The notes: generated by a model from the sequence alone, not told the origin. Counted from the first letter of the stretch, positions 1-7,987 are shown. The stretch is 29,384 nucleotides of DNA from an uncultured Eubacteriales bacterium (GCA_910580045.1 CAJTXF010000030.1:1-29384); one strand, 5' to 3'. Translations and numbers: made by a program.

Positions 1-84
1 TTTTTTGATGCTTCCATTCTATCACAATTCCTCTACCTTGTGTAGACACTATCTAAGCTCTGGACCTGCACTTTTTTTGAGCCA

Positions 85-117
85 GGGCTTTTCAAAAGCC
101 CGGTTTCGTGCTATAAT
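85..117 (+). promoter_or_regulatory. Probable typA promoter with palindrome over the -35
   Basis: A consensus -10 TATAAT lies at 112-117, with a 4/6 -35 box TTTTCA at 89-94 and 17 nt spacing. The -35 lies inside a perfect 17-nt palindrome, GGGCTTTTCAAAAGCCC, at 85-101. The predicted start near 124 gives a leader of about 80 nt that includes a small hairpin (GGGCTG/CAGCCC, about 143-155). The palindrome could be an operator or the tail of an upstream terminator; it has no clear T-run after it. Nothing else is recognisable in bases 1-84. Confidence 0.6.
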
Positions 118-206
118 CTACCTTTAGAAAACAGGGATTCAAGGGGCTGTCAGCCCATGAGCAAACCTGAGGAAGCAAGTTTGCCAAAGGAAAGGATTGG
201 ATACAG

Positions 207-2036
207 ATGGGTATCAGAAATGATTTGCGCAACGTGGCGATTATCGCCCACGTGGACCACGGCAAGACTACGCTGGTGGACCAGCTGCTGCGGCAGAGCG
301 GCATTTTCAGAGAGAACGAGGCTGTGGCCGAGCGGGTCATGGATTCCGGTGACCTGGAACGGGAGCGGGGCATCACCATTCTCTCAAAAAATACGGCGGT
401 GAAATATCAGGACACAAAAATCAACATTGTGGACACCCCCGGCCACGCGGATTTCGGCGGCGAGGTAGAGCGGGTACTCCTGATGGTGGACGGGGTCATC
501 CTGCTGGTGGACGCCTTTGAGGGCTGTATGCCCCAGACCAGGTTCGTGCTGAAAAAGGCCCTGGCCCTGGGCAAAAAGCCCCTGGTGGTGCTGAACAAGA
601 TAGACCGGCCTGGGGCCCGTCCTGCTGAGGTGGTGGACGAGGTGCTGGATTTGTTTATTGAGCTGGGGGCCAATGATGACCAGCTGGAGTTCCCGGTGGC
701 CTACTGCTCTGCCCGGGAGGGCTACGCTTCTCTGGAGCCGGATACTCCCGGCACGGACATGACCCCCTTGTTTGAGATGATTCTCCGGGAGGTCCCGGCC
801 CCGGAAGGGGACCTGGAGGGGCCCACCCAGGTGAGGTTCTCCAATATTGACTATGACGAGTACGTGGGCCGTATCGGCATTGGCCGGGTGGAGCGGGGCT
901 GCATCAAAACCGGCCAGCAGGTGGCCATCTGCGGCGGCGGTGAGGAGGGCCACAAGCTGGCCAAGGTGACCAAGCTGTACCAGTTCCAGGGCCTCAAGCG
1001 GGTGGAAGCCCAGAGCGCCGGGGTGGGGGACATTATCGCTGTGTCCGGCATTGCGGATTTGAACATTGGCCAGACCGCCTGCGCCCCGGACCAGGTGGAG
1101 CCCCTGCCCTTTGTGAAGATTGACGAGCCCACAGTGTCCATGATGTTCAAGGTCAATGACTCCCCCTTTGCCGGGCGGGAAGGGAAGTTCGTCACCTCCC
1201 GGAACCTGCGGGACAGGCTCTTTAAGGAGGTGGAGACCAACGTGGCCATGCGGGTGGAGGAGACAGACACCATGGACACCTTCAAGGTCTCTGGCCGGGG
1301 AGAGCTGCATCTGTCCATTCTCATTGAGCAGATGCGCCGCCAGGGCTATGAGTTCCAGGTGAGCACCCCCTCGGTCATCTATAAGGAGAAGGACGGCCAG
1401 CGGCTGGAGCCCATGGAGCTGTTGATGATAGAGACCCCGGACAGCTATGTGGGGGCGGTGATGGAGAAGATTGGCGCCCGAAAGGCAGAGCTGCTGAATA
1501 TGGGCACCCGGGAAGGGGGCATGACCCATATGGAGTTCAAAATCCCGGCCCGGGGGCTGATGGGATACCGCTCCGAATTCCTCACTGACACCAATGGAAA
1601 TGGCATCATGAACCATGTGTTCGACGGCTACGAGCCCTATAAGGGGGACATCTCCCAGCGGCAGCAGGGCTCCATCATTGCTTTTGAGGCAGGCGAGGCC
1701 ACGGCCTATGGCCTGTTCTACGCCCAGGACCGGGGCAGGCTGTTCATTGGCCCAGGGGTGGAGGTGTATGAGGGGATGATTGTGGGCGCAAACCCCAAGA
1801 ACGAGGACATTGTGGTGAATGTGTGCAAGAAAAAGCACGCCACCAATACCCGTTCCTCCGGGGCGGACGATGCCTTGAAGCTCACCCCCCACTCAGTGCT
1901 GAGCCTGGAGCAGTGTCTGGAGTTTATCGGGGAGGACGAGTATGTAGAGGTTACCCCCAAGAGCGTGCGGATGCGCAAGTCCACCCTGTCCAGAGAGCAG
2001 CGGATGAAGCAGCAGAGCCGCAAAAAAGGCGGTTAA
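207..2036 (+). CDS. typA: Ribosome-associated GTPase TypA/BipA
   Basis: This is a translational GTPase of the EF-G-like TypA/BipA family, which binds the 70S ribosome and supports large-subunit assembly and stress adaptation. The 609 aa length is the normal full length. The GTP-binding motifs are all visible: HVDHGKTT (15-22), RERGITI (52-58), DTPGHADF (76-83) and NKID (130-133). The C-terminal half carries the elongation-factor domains and the TypA-specific C-terminal domain, ending in a basic tail. The start at 207 gives the family-typical N-terminus RNDLRN, with AAAGGA at 191-196 about 10 nt upstream. It is expressed from the promoter at 89-117. The next gene begins 50 nt downstream with its own strong RBS, so co-transcription is likely. 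Confidence 0.97.
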   Translation: MGIRNDLRNVAIIAHVDHGKTTLVDQLLRQSGIFRENEAVAERVMDSGDLERERGITILSKNTAVKYQDTKINIVDTPGHADFGGEVERVLLMVDGVILLVDAFEGCMPQTRFVLKKALALGKKPLVVLNKIDRPGARPAEVVDEVLDLFIELGANDDQLEFPVAYCSAREGYASLEPDTPGTDMTPLFEMILREVPAPEGDLEGPTQVRFSNIDYDEYVGRIGIGRVERGCIKTGQQVAICGGGEEGHKLAKVTKLYQFQGLKRVEAQSAGVGDIIAVSGIADLNIGQTACAPDQVEPLPFVKIDEPTVSMMFKVNDSPFAGREGKFVTSRNLRDRLFKEVETNVAMRVEETDTMDTFKVSGRGELHLSILIEQMRRQGYEFQVSTPSVIYKEKDGQRLEPMELLMIETPDSYVGAVMEKIGARKAELLNMGTREGGMTHMEFKIPARGLMGYRSEFLTDTNGNGIMNHVFDGYEPYKGDISQRQQGSIIAFEAGEATAYGLFYAQDRGRLFIGPGVEVYEGMIVGANPKNEDIVVNVCKKKHATNTRSSGADDALKLTPHSVLSLEQCLEFIGEDEYVEVTPKSVRMRKSTLSREQRMKQQSRKKGG

Positions 2037-2086
2037 AGCCCGGGCAGGCGGGACGATTTGCGCCGTCATAAAGGAGGTGAGCCGCT

Positions 2087-3766
2087 GTGCAGATAGCTGT
2101 ACTGGATTTGGAGTGGAACGCGGCATACAGCCGCAGGCTGAGAGGGTATCTCAACGAAATTATAGAGTTCGGGGCAGTGAAGACCGGGGCGGATTTGCAG
2201 CCCCGGGGAACCTTCGGCCTGTTTGTGCGGCCCCAGGTGGGCAAGCGGCTGAACACTGTGGTGGCGGATTTGACCAGCATCACAGAGGAGAACCTGACTG
2301 GGGGCGTGCCCTTTATGCAGGCGGTCAGCCGGTTCCGCCGGTGGCTGGGAGAGGCAGTGCTGGTCACCTGGGGCCCTTCGGATGTCCTGACCCTGATTGA
2401 CAACTGCCGGTATTTCAGCGGAGACATGACAGTGCCCTTCCTCACCCGGTATGTGGATTTGCAGCGCTATGCCCAGGACTATCTGGGCCTGGGGGGCGGG
2501 CAGATGAGCCTGGAAAGCATGGCCCAGCAGCTGGGGCTGGATATCTCCCAGATGGAGCAGCACCGGGCCCTGGATGACAGCCTGATTACCCTGCGGATTC
2601 TGCAGAGAGTCTATGACGAGAAGGCCATCCTGCCCTATATTGAGACCTGCAACGAGGAGTTCTACCGGAAGATGACCTTCCGCACGGCCTATGTGCGCAG
2701 CCTGGAGGATACCCGGGCCAAGCCGGAGTATTTTCAGTTTATGTGCCCCCGCTGCGGGGGAGCCAGCCAGCTCACCGGAGAGTGGTCGCCCCGGAACAAG
2801 GGCTTTCAGGGCAGGCTGTTGTGCGGGACCTGCGGGTATCATTTTGTAGGCAGGGTACAGATAAAAGTGAAATACGAGGGGATTATTGTGAATAGAAAGA
2901 CATTTCCCGTGCCGGTTCTGGAAGAGCCCAGAGAGGCTCTGCCCGGCCCGGTGGGCCATATGGAACTGGATGTGGCGGAAGGCGTGGGTATGCTGCGCTT
3001 TCCCCAGTGGAAGGTGCTGCCCGGGATAGAACACGCGTTTTCCACCCGGCTGGGCGGGGTGAGCGAGGGGGAGTTCGCGGCCATGAACCTGGGCTATAAC
3101 CGGGGCGATTCGGACGAGAATGTGGAGGAGAACTACAGGCGCTTTCTGGCGGCAGCAGGCTTTCCGGAGGACTCTCCTGTGTGCGGCTGCCAGGTCCATA
3201 AGACGGACATCCGCCGGGTGGACGGGAGCCACCGGGGCCTGGGAATCTGGCGGCCCAATGACTGTGACAGCGCGGACGGCCTTTGCACCAATGTGCCTGG
3301 GGTGACCCTGGTGGTCTATGCCGCGGACTGCGTGCCCATCTACTTCTTTGACCCAGAGCATCAGGCCATTGGCCTTGCCCACGCGGGCTGGCGGGGCACT
3401 GCTGCCGGGATGGCAGGGGTCATGGTCCGGCGGCTGGAGCAGGAGTTTGGCACCCGGCCCCAGGCTCTGCTGGCGGCCATTGGGCCCTCTATCTGCCGGG
3501 ACTGCTTTGAGGTAGACGAGCCAGTGGCAGAGGTGTTTCAGGCCCTGCCCGGGTGGGAGAAATTCGTCACCGGGCCGGAGCATGAGAAGTACCATGTGGA
3601 TTTGTGGGAGTGCTGCCGCCAGACCTTGCTGGATTCCGGGGTGTTGGCAGAGCACATCACCCTGGGGAACGTGTGCACCATGGAGGAGAGCAGCCTGCTG
3701 TTCTCCCACCGGAAGACCCGGGGCCGCCGGGGCAGCAACGCAGCCATGTTGGCCCTGAAGCCATGA
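2087..3766 (+). CDS. Fusion: DEDDh 3'-5' exonuclease + zinc ribbon + YfiH/PgeF (DUF152) domain
   Basis: One uninterrupted 559-aa frame joins two proteins that are usually separate. Residues 1-180 are a DnaQ-like exonuclease, with DLE (7-9) as ExoI, a D near 99 as ExoII, and HRALDD (159-164) as ExoIII. Residues 220-249 form a CxxC...CxxC zinc ribbon. Residues from about 295 to the end are a YfiH-type domain ('multi-copper polyphenol oxidoreductase'; known members edit or hydrolyse misincorporated peptidoglycan precursors or purine nucleosides). Its three expected metal/catalytic residues are H371 (QVH), C415 (AADC) and H432 (HAGWRG). The GTG start follows AAGGAGGTGA at 2071-2080 with ideal spacing. 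Its stop overlaps the next ATG (ATGA), showing translational coupling. The domain assignments are firm; the joint function is unknown. Confidence 0.9.
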   Translation: MQIAVLDLEWNAAYSRRLRGYLNEIIEFGAVKTGADLQPRGTFGLFVRPQVGKRLNTVVADLTSITEENLTGGVPFMQAVSRFRRWLGEAVLVTWGPSDVLTLIDNCRYFSGDMTVPFLTRYVDLQRYAQDYLGLGGGQMSLESMAQQLGLDISQMEQHRALDDSLITLRILQRVYDEKAILPYIETCNEEFYRKMTFRTAYVRSLEDTRAKPEYFQFMCPRCGGASQLTGEWSPRNKGFQGRLLCGTCGYHFVGRVQIKVKYEGIIVNRKTFPVPVLEEPREALPGPVGHMELDVAEGVGMLRFPQWKVLPGIEHAFSTRLGGVSEGEFAAMNLGYNRGDSDENVEENYRRFLAAAGFPEDSPVCGCQVHKTDIRRVDGSHRGLGIWRPNDCDSADGLCTNVPGVTLVVYAADCVPIYFFDPEHQAIGLAHAGWRGTAAGMAGVMVRRLEQEFGTRPQALLAAIGPSICRDCFEVDEPVAEVFQALPGWEKFVTGPEHEKYHVDLWECCRQTLLDSGVLAEHITLGNVCTMEESSLLFSHRKTRGRRGSNAAMLALKP

Positions 3767-4677
3767 GCGGGACAGTCAGGGGCTTCCGCTGCCGTCTGTG
3801 TCCCAGAAGATGCAATGTGCCCAGGGACGGCCCGGCAGGCGAGGACGCCCAGCTGGGCCTTTGCGGCATGGGCCGGGAGCTGCGAATCGCCCGGGCGGCC
3901 CTGCATTTTTGGGAGGAGCCTCCCATCAGCGGCACAAGGGGCTCAGGCGCGGTGTTCTTCACAGGCTGCGGGCTTCGGTGCCGGTTCTGCCAGAATTATG
4001 AGATAAGCCGGGGGGAAAAGCCTGGCCGGGCTGTCACGCCCGGAGAGCTCAGCGGCATCTTCTTCTCCCTCATTGAGCAAGGGGCCCACAACATCAACCT
4101 GGTGAGCCCCAGCCATTTTGTGCCGGGCATCCGGGCGGCTTTGCTGCGGCAAAAGCTGCCGGTGCCGGTGGTGTACAACTCCTCAGGCTATGAGCGGCCC
4201 GAGACCCTGCGGGCCCTGGAGGGCCTGGCTGACATCTATCTGCCGGACTTTAAGTATATGGACAAGAGGCTGGCGGAGGGTCTCTCCGGGGCAGAGGACT
4301 ACCCTGAGGCTGCGGCTGCAGCCATTGGGGAGATGGTGCGGCAGGTGGGGGAGCCGGTGTATGATAAAGATGGGATGATGGTGCGGGGCGTGCTTATCCG
4401 GCACCTGATACTGCCTGGGCACACGAAGAACTCCATCGCTGTGCTGGAGGCTGTTGCCCAGGCGTTTCCTGGGATACCCGTGAGCTTGATGGCCCAGTAT
4501 ACCCCCTGGGGGCAGGCAAAGGAGGAGGGGGGGATTCCGGGGTACCCGGAGCTGAGCCGGGGGGTGACCCGCCGGGAGATGGAGAAGGTGGAGGACGCGC
4601 TGTTCGAGCTGGGATTGGATGGATTTGTCCAGTCCAGGGAAGCGAAAGGCGCGGCGTACATACCGGAGTTTGAGTAG
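3763..4677 (+). CDS. PflA-like radical SAM protein (COG1313 family)
   Basis: A 304-aa radical S-adenosylmethionine enzyme. The cluster-binding CxxxCxxC motif is CGLRCRFC (69-76), preceded by the N-terminal cysteine-rich segment CRLCPRRC (10-17) and CG (34-35) typical of the group annotated as pyruvate-formate-lyase-activating-like proteins. The substrate of this subgroup is not established. The open frame extends upstream to 3604 inside the previous gene, but the ATG at 3763 overlaps the preceding stop (ATGA) and gives the normal N-terminus, so I chose it. Its position directly after the exonuclease/YfiH fusion implies one transcription unit with it and perhaps with typA. Confidence 0.9.
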   Translation: MSGTVRGFRCRLCPRRCNVPRDGPAGEDAQLGLCGMGRELRIARAALHFWEEPPISGTRGSGAVFFTGCGLRCRFCQNYEISRGEKPGRAVTPGELSGIFFSLIEQGAHNINLVSPSHFVPGIRAALLRQKLPVPVVYNSSGYERPETLRALEGLADIYLPDFKYMDKRLAEGLSGAEDYPEAAAAAIGEMVRQVGEPVYDKDGMMVRGVLIRHLILPGHTKNSIAVLEAVAQAFPGIPVSLMAQYTPWGQAKEEGGIPGYPELSRGVTRREMEKVEDALFELGLDGFVQSREAKGAAYIPEFE

Positions 4678-4712
4678 GGCCGGCGGCCCGCGGCAGCGCC
4701 CAGCGCCAAGAC

Positions 4713-4753
4713 GGCAGGTCAAAACAAAGACCAGGGTTCAGGCTCCTGCTGCC
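4713..4753 (+). other. Compact three-way-junction fold downstream of the radical SAM gene
   Basis: The 41 nt can fold with no unpaired junction bases: GGCAG (4713-4717) pairs with CTGCC (4749-4753), enclosing GTC/GAC (4718-4720/4729-4731) and CAGG/CCTG (4732-4735/4745-4748). A GGGCC/GGCCC hairpin also follows the stop codon at about 4677-4689. There is no T-run, so this is not a classical terminator. It may be a 3' mRNA structure or chance. Confidence 0.25.
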
Positions 4754-4781
4754 TTCTGAAAAAGTGAATGGAAACTTGCCC

Positions 4782-4810
4782 TTGGCTTACTTTATAAGTT
4801 TTTTTAATAT
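4782..4810 (+). promoter_or_regulatory. Probable promoter for the EamA-CHAP-GNAT operon
   Basis: TTGGCT (4782-4787) and TAATAT (4805-4810) are 17 nt apart in an AT-rich stretch directly before the transporter gene. The predicted start at about 4817 would give a leader of only some 14 nt beginning at the RBS AAAGGA (4816-4821), which is short and lowers confidence. Confidence 0.4.
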
Positions 4811-4830
4811 ATTTCAAAGGACTGATACCA

Positions 4831-5739
4831 ATGTGGTTTATTTTCGGCTTGATTACCGCCCTTTTCTGGGGCGGCTCTGACCTTTTCTCAAAAATGGGTA
4901 CTGACCCCCGTGACAAATACAGCCACCTGCGCATGATTATCATGGTCGGCGCTGTGATGGGCATTCACGGACTGATTATGTTCTGCCTGAACTATCAGGA
5001 GTTTAACCCCATGTCCATTGTCAAATACCTTCCGGTCTCTGCCTGCTATATCCTCTCTATGGCTGTGGGGTATATCGGCCTGCGGTATCTGGAGCTCTCT
5101 GTCTCCTCCCCGGTGTGCAATTCCTCTGGGGCTGTGGCAGCTATCCTCTGCTTTGTCTTCCTCCACCAGACCATGAGCGGCGCCCAGCTGGTGGCTGTGG
5201 TGCTGGTGGTGCTGGGCGTGATTCTGCTCTCTGTCTTTGACATGAAGGACGAGAACAAGGCCCGGCGCTTCCGGGGCGAGGTTATTGAGGAGAAGTACGC
5301 TGTCAGCGCTTTGGCGGTCAGCCTGCCCATTATCTACTGTATCATTGATGCCCTGGGCACCTTTGGCGACAGCCTGGTCCTGGACGCCTGGGAGCTGGTC
5401 ACCGAGGAGGAGGGCGAGATTGCCTATGAGTTCACCTTCTTCCTGTGCGCGGTGGCGGCGTTTATCTTCCTGGTGCTTATCAAGAAGCAGAAGTTCAGCC
5501 TCTGGCAGGAGCGGGAAAAGGGTCTGGGGGCTATCTGCGAGACTGCCGGGCAGTTCTTCTATATCTATGCCATTGCTGACAATGGCATCATGGCAGCACC
5601 CCTGATTTCCAGCTACTGCCTGTTCTCCGTGGTGCTGTCCCGCATTTTCCTGAAAGAAAAACTCACCCTGCGCCAGTACGGGGCCATCGCCATTGCGGGC
5701 GTAGGCATTGTGCTTATGGGCGCGCTGGAAGGAGCGTAA
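4831..5739 (+). CDS. EamA/DMT-superfamily membrane transporter
   Basis: A 302-aa integral membrane protein with about ten hydrophobic segments, starting with FIFGLITALFWGGSDLFSK, the typical beginning of EamA (drug/metabolite transporter) proteins. The two EamA repeats are separated by a charged cytoplasmic loop (DMKDENKARRFRGE, about 136-149). The C-terminal repeat ends with the usual Gly-rich helix (IAIAGVGIVLMG). An acidic insertion (LVTEEEGEIAYE) lies between helices in the second half. Substrates of the family vary (metabolites, amino acids, sugars) and cannot be read from the sequence. RBS AAAGGA is at 4816-4821. The next gene begins 3 nt after the stop, so the two are co-expressed. Confidence 0.85.
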   Translation: MWFIFGLITALFWGGSDLFSKMGTDPRDKYSHLRMIIMVGAVMGIHGLIMFCLNYQEFNPMSIVKYLPVSACYILSMAVGYIGLRYLELSVSSPVCNSSGAVAAILCFVFLHQTMSGAQLVAVVLVVLGVILLSVFDMKDENKARRFRGEVIEEKYAVSALAVSLPIIYCIIDALGTFGDSLVLDAWELVTEEEGEIAYEFTFFLCAVAAFIFLVLIKKQKFSLWQEREKGLGAICETAGQFFYIYAIADNGIMAAPLISSYCLFSVVLSRIFLKEKLTLRQYGAIAIAGVGIVLMGALEGA

Positions 5740-5742
5740 CAG

Positions 5743-6285
5743 ATGGATTACATGGAAGCCTTTGGAAACCTAGAAATGGCCCCAGCCTGTAAAGAGCGCC
5801 TGGCCGTGATTGCCCGTCTTGAGGCCCAGCGCTGCTGGCACGGGAGCGTGATGGGAGTAAAGTCCAACCTGGGGCCCATTATTAAGAACTTCCCCCGGTG
5901 GAAGCTGAAGGAGGCCGAGAGCCTGTGGTGCGCGGCCTTTGTGTATTACTGCTGCCTGGGGGCTGGGTATGTAATTCCTGTGCGGCCAAAGGAGTGCGTC
6001 TCCTGCAATCTGGCTGGGTGCGGCGCTTGGGAGGAGTGGGCCAAGAACGACAACCGTATCGGGTGGCTCTCCGCCTCCTGTCTGCCTCAGCCGGGGCATA
6101 TTGTGATTTTCGATAAGGTGTTTGAGAATAAAGTCCATGACCATATCGGCATTGTGCTGGGGGCGGACAAGGACAGAATTGTCACCGCGGAGGGGAACCT
6201 GAATAACGTCTCCGGGGTGATGGAGCGGCCCAGGGACAGCCATATCCGGGGGTATATCAGCCTGCCGGACGGGTTTGTGTACTGA
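5743..6285 (+). CDS. CHAP/NlpC-like cysteine hydrolase domain protein, no signal peptide
   Basis: A 180-aa protein with the order of a CHAP-type papain-fold amidase: a Cys in SLWCAAFVYYC (C63), PGHIVIFD (117-124), a His in HDHIGIVLG (H134), and a polar residue in AEGN (149-152). CHAP domains usually cut peptidoglycan cross-links or glutathionyl-spermidine. Here there is no signal peptide, membrane segment or wall-binding domain, so the protein appears cytosolic. It is cysteine-rich (C84, C88 and C93 lie close together). RBS AAGGAG sits 8 nt before the ATG. It lies between a transporter and an acetyltransferase in one operon, which suggests it modifies a small imported or exported molecule, but that is inference. 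Confidence 0.7.
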   Translation: MDYMEAFGNLEMAPACKERLAVIARLEAQRCWHGSVMGVKSNLGPIIKNFPRWKLKEAESLWCAAFVYYCCLGAGYVIPVRPKECVSCNLAGCGAWEEWAKNDNRIGWLSASCLPQPGHIVIFDKVFENKVHDHIGIVLGADKDRIVTAEGNLNNVSGVMERPRDSHIRGYISLPDGFVY

Positions 6286-6286
6286 T

Positions 6287-6769
6287 ATGGGCGGACAGAT
6301 TTTCCTTTTGACCGAGCAGGAGGCCCAGGCCATATCTGCCTGGCGTTACCCAGGGGAGTATGCCCTATACAATTTTTCTCCTGAGGATTCTTTGGACGAG
6401 CTGCTGGATGGCAGCGGCTGGGGCGTCCGCGATGCCCAGGGAGCGCTGACAGGCTTCTACCAGTTCGGCAGGGGCGGGAGAATCCCCACAAAGGAGCAGG
6501 GCGCTTACTTGGAGGGCCCGCTGGACATCGGCCTGGGCCTGCGCCCGGACCTGTGCGGAAAGGGGCTGGGTGAGAGCTTCCTGCTTGCCGGAATGGAGTT
6601 TGCCCGGGCGCGGCTGGGGGCAGAGGCATTCCGGCTGACTGTGGCAGCCTGGAACCTGCGGGCCCGGAAGGTGTACGCCCGCTGCGGGTTTGGGGGAGAG
6701 AAGCAGGTCACCCACCGGGTCTCGGGGGATAGGTTCCTTATCCTGACCAACCCCATACGGAATCAATGA
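6287..6769 (+). CDS. GNAT-family N-acetyltransferase
   Basis: A 160-aa protein of the RimI-like GNAT type. The acetyl-CoA binding loop is CGKGLG (90-95) and the second core motif is NLRARKVYARCGF (123-135). The N-terminus (LTEQEAQAISAWRYPGEYALYNF) is that of a common Firmicutes GNAT group of unknown substrate. I chose the ATG at 6287, immediately after the previous stop; a TTG at 6275 in the same frame would overlap it. No separate RBS is visible, so translational coupling to the CHAP gene is likely. It is the last gene of the operon, followed directly by a terminator. Confidence 0.88.
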   Translation: MGGQIFLLTEQEAQAISAWRYPGEYALYNFSPEDSLDELLDGSGWGVRDAQGALTGFYQFGRGGRIPTKEQGAYLEGPLDIGLGLRPDLCGKGLGESFLLAGMEFARARLGAEAFRLTVAAWNLRARKVYARCGFGGEKQVTHRVSGDRFLILTNPIRNQ

Positions 6770-6774
6770 CAGGG

Positions 6775-6808
6775 GAAAGCCCGCCAGGCACAGGCCTGAC
6801 GGGCTTTC
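6775..6808. terminator. Bidirectional terminator between convergent genes
   Basis: A 15-bp stem with one mismatch (6775-6789 with 6794-6808) and a 4-nt loop. The arms begin GAAAGCCCG and end CGGGCTTTC, so an A-run and a T-run flank the stem on opposite sides. It sits between the plus-strand GNAT gene and the minus-strand gene ending at 6816. Confidence 0.85.
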
Positions 6809-6815
6809 CTCATGA

Positions 6816-7667
6816 TTACAGTTCCTTGGCGTACATCACATATTTCCCCAAGCTCCGGATGCCCAGCTCCTTTATCACCGGGGCTTCCTCTGGCCCATGG
6901 AAGGAGGTGAAGGTCTCCATCCCGTCTGCTTTGCCCTGGTTCAGTGCCCGCAGCATCAGTGCCCGGAAATCCTCTTGATTGAACTTGCCATCCGCGTGGT
7001 CCAGGCCGAAGATTTCCAGCATCCCGTCCACATAGATGAAGTAGATTACTGCCGCGTCCTGGCCGTCCCGCTCCAGCAGGTACAGATGCCAGCAATCCAG
7101 CGCTTCCCGGAGATGGGTGTTGTCCCAGTACATTTTCCCGTCCCATTGGGCGTGGATGGCGGCAAAGCGCTCAAAATTCTCCTCTGTAATGAGAATGGGC
7201 GTCGCGCTCTCGGGCTTCGGCTCATATTCTTCGAATTTCATCACCGCTACCAGGCTCTCCTCATGCAGGGGCCAGCCCAGCTCAATCAGGTGGTTGACTG
7301 CCCGGGTGTTCTGCTCCGAGAAGCCGAAGTGCATGGTAAAGCCCGGGTACTTCTGCCCCAGGAAGGCAATCAGCTCGTCCATGGTCTGCTCGGTCTTGTC
7401 CTCTGTGCAGAAGGCCCGGGTATCCAGATATTTGTCCTCGGGCAGGGCGAAGTAGTGGATATAGCCCAGGGTCTTGCCCTCGTCCTCAAAGAGCAGGGCG
7501 CCTTCATGCTCCCGCTCATGGGCCAGGGCGGCGTTCTCATCAAACTCGGCCCGGGTCTTCAAGCCGTCCGCATAGGTGGGGTAGCCGGAGTGGCTCATGT
7601 CCAGGGCCAGGCCATAGGCCCAGTCCAGGTAATTTTTGTAATTGTCTTTTGTAAGTGGTTTGAGCAT
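6816..7667 (-). CDS. Tandem GNAT-fold protein (putative acetyltransferase)
   Basis: A 283-aa soluble protein that reads as two GNAT-like halves. Residues 1-145 include a core strand (KTLGYIHYFAL, 65-75) and a helix with N and R like GNAT motif B (SEQNTRAVNHLIELGW, 117-132). Residues 155-283 repeat the pattern (DAAVIYFIYVDGMLEIFGL) and end in ELGIRSLGKYVMYAKEL. The canonical QxxGxG/A acetyl-CoA loop is poorly conserved in both halves, so activity is uncertain. RBS AAAGGAG lies just upstream of the start. It is the last minus-strand gene before the shared terminator. It is downstream of murF, but a 371-nt gap full of repeats separates them. Confidence 0.6.
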   Translation of the reverse strand: MLKPLTKDNYKNYLDWAYGLALDMSHSGYPTYADGLKTRAEFDENAALAHEREHEGALLFEDEGKTLGYIHYFALPEDKYLDTRAFCTEDKTEQTMDELIAFLGQKYPGFTMHFGFSEQNTRAVNHLIELGWPLHEESLVAVMKFEEYEPKPESATPILITEENFERFAAIHAQWDGKMYWDNTHLREALDCWHLYLLERDGQDAAVIYFIYVDGMLEIFGLDHADGKFNQEDFRALMLRALNQGKADGMETFTSFHGPEEAPVIKELGIRSLGKYVMYAKEL

Positions 7668-7755
7668 AGGATTCTCCTTTCAATTCTCTTGGTTTTGACA
7701 TCTGACGGCTCGGGGCTGGCGCTTTCTTCAAGCAGAGCGGCCGAGTGGTATGCAT

Positions 7756-7789
7756 GGTCCAGGGGCGGGGAAGCTCCCCAGCGGGGAGC
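7756..7789 (+). repeat. Intergenic motif GGTCCAGGGGCG followed by a hairpin (copy 1)
   Basis: The 12-nt word at 7756-7767 recurs exactly at 9488-9499. Here a 7-bp hairpin follows (GCTCCCC 7773-7779 with GGGGAGC 7783-7789); at the second site a different but equally perfect hairpin follows. With the element at 7821-7987 it fills most of the 371-nt gene-free stretch 7668-8038, in which I find no coding gene and no convincing promoter. Confidence 0.6.
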
Positions 7790-7820
7790 GTTCTGACCCG
7801 ACCGAGCCGGCAGGTGAGAC

Positions 7821-7987
7821 GGCCCTAAACTTATCTGCTAGATACTGCTGTCTCAGGAAACGGGAGTTAACCAGAACGTCTAGGGCCCAACGCCTGTGCA
7901 GACGGCTTGCTGCGCTCCATGAGTTGGGAAATCTGTGATTTCCCAACTCAACGGAATTGCGCGACTGGCATCTTTGGCGGCGCGAGT
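7821..7987 (-). repeat. Structured intergenic repeat, copy A
   Basis: Read on the minus strand this about 167-nt region aligns with 9607-9777. Shared blocks in order are CGCGCCGCCAAA, CAATTCCG, a first hairpin, GGAGCG, and a second palindrome bounded by GGGCCCTA and TAGGGCC. The first hairpin (7921-7949) is a perfect 13-bp stem with a 3-nt loop (GAGTTGGGAAATC / GATTTCCCAACTC). The second has 7-bp ends (7821-7827, 7881-7887) and shares AGATACTGCTG and CGGGAG with copy B. The stem sequences differ from copy B while pairing is kept. Confidence 0.75.

Noticed and set aside
157..402. 81-codon ORF starting in the typA leader
   Set aside because: Overlaps typA in another frame, with no RBS suited to it and no recognisable product.
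384..1892. 502-codon open frame on the minus strand across typA
   Set aside because: It is fully antisense to the well-conserved typA, has His/Leu/Gly-rich low-quality sequence with no family motif, and is a by-product of high-GC coding DNA.
6271..6289. TTG start at 6275 for the GNAT gene
   Set aside because: The ATG at 6287 gives the usual N-terminus and directly follows the previous stop, so it was preferred.
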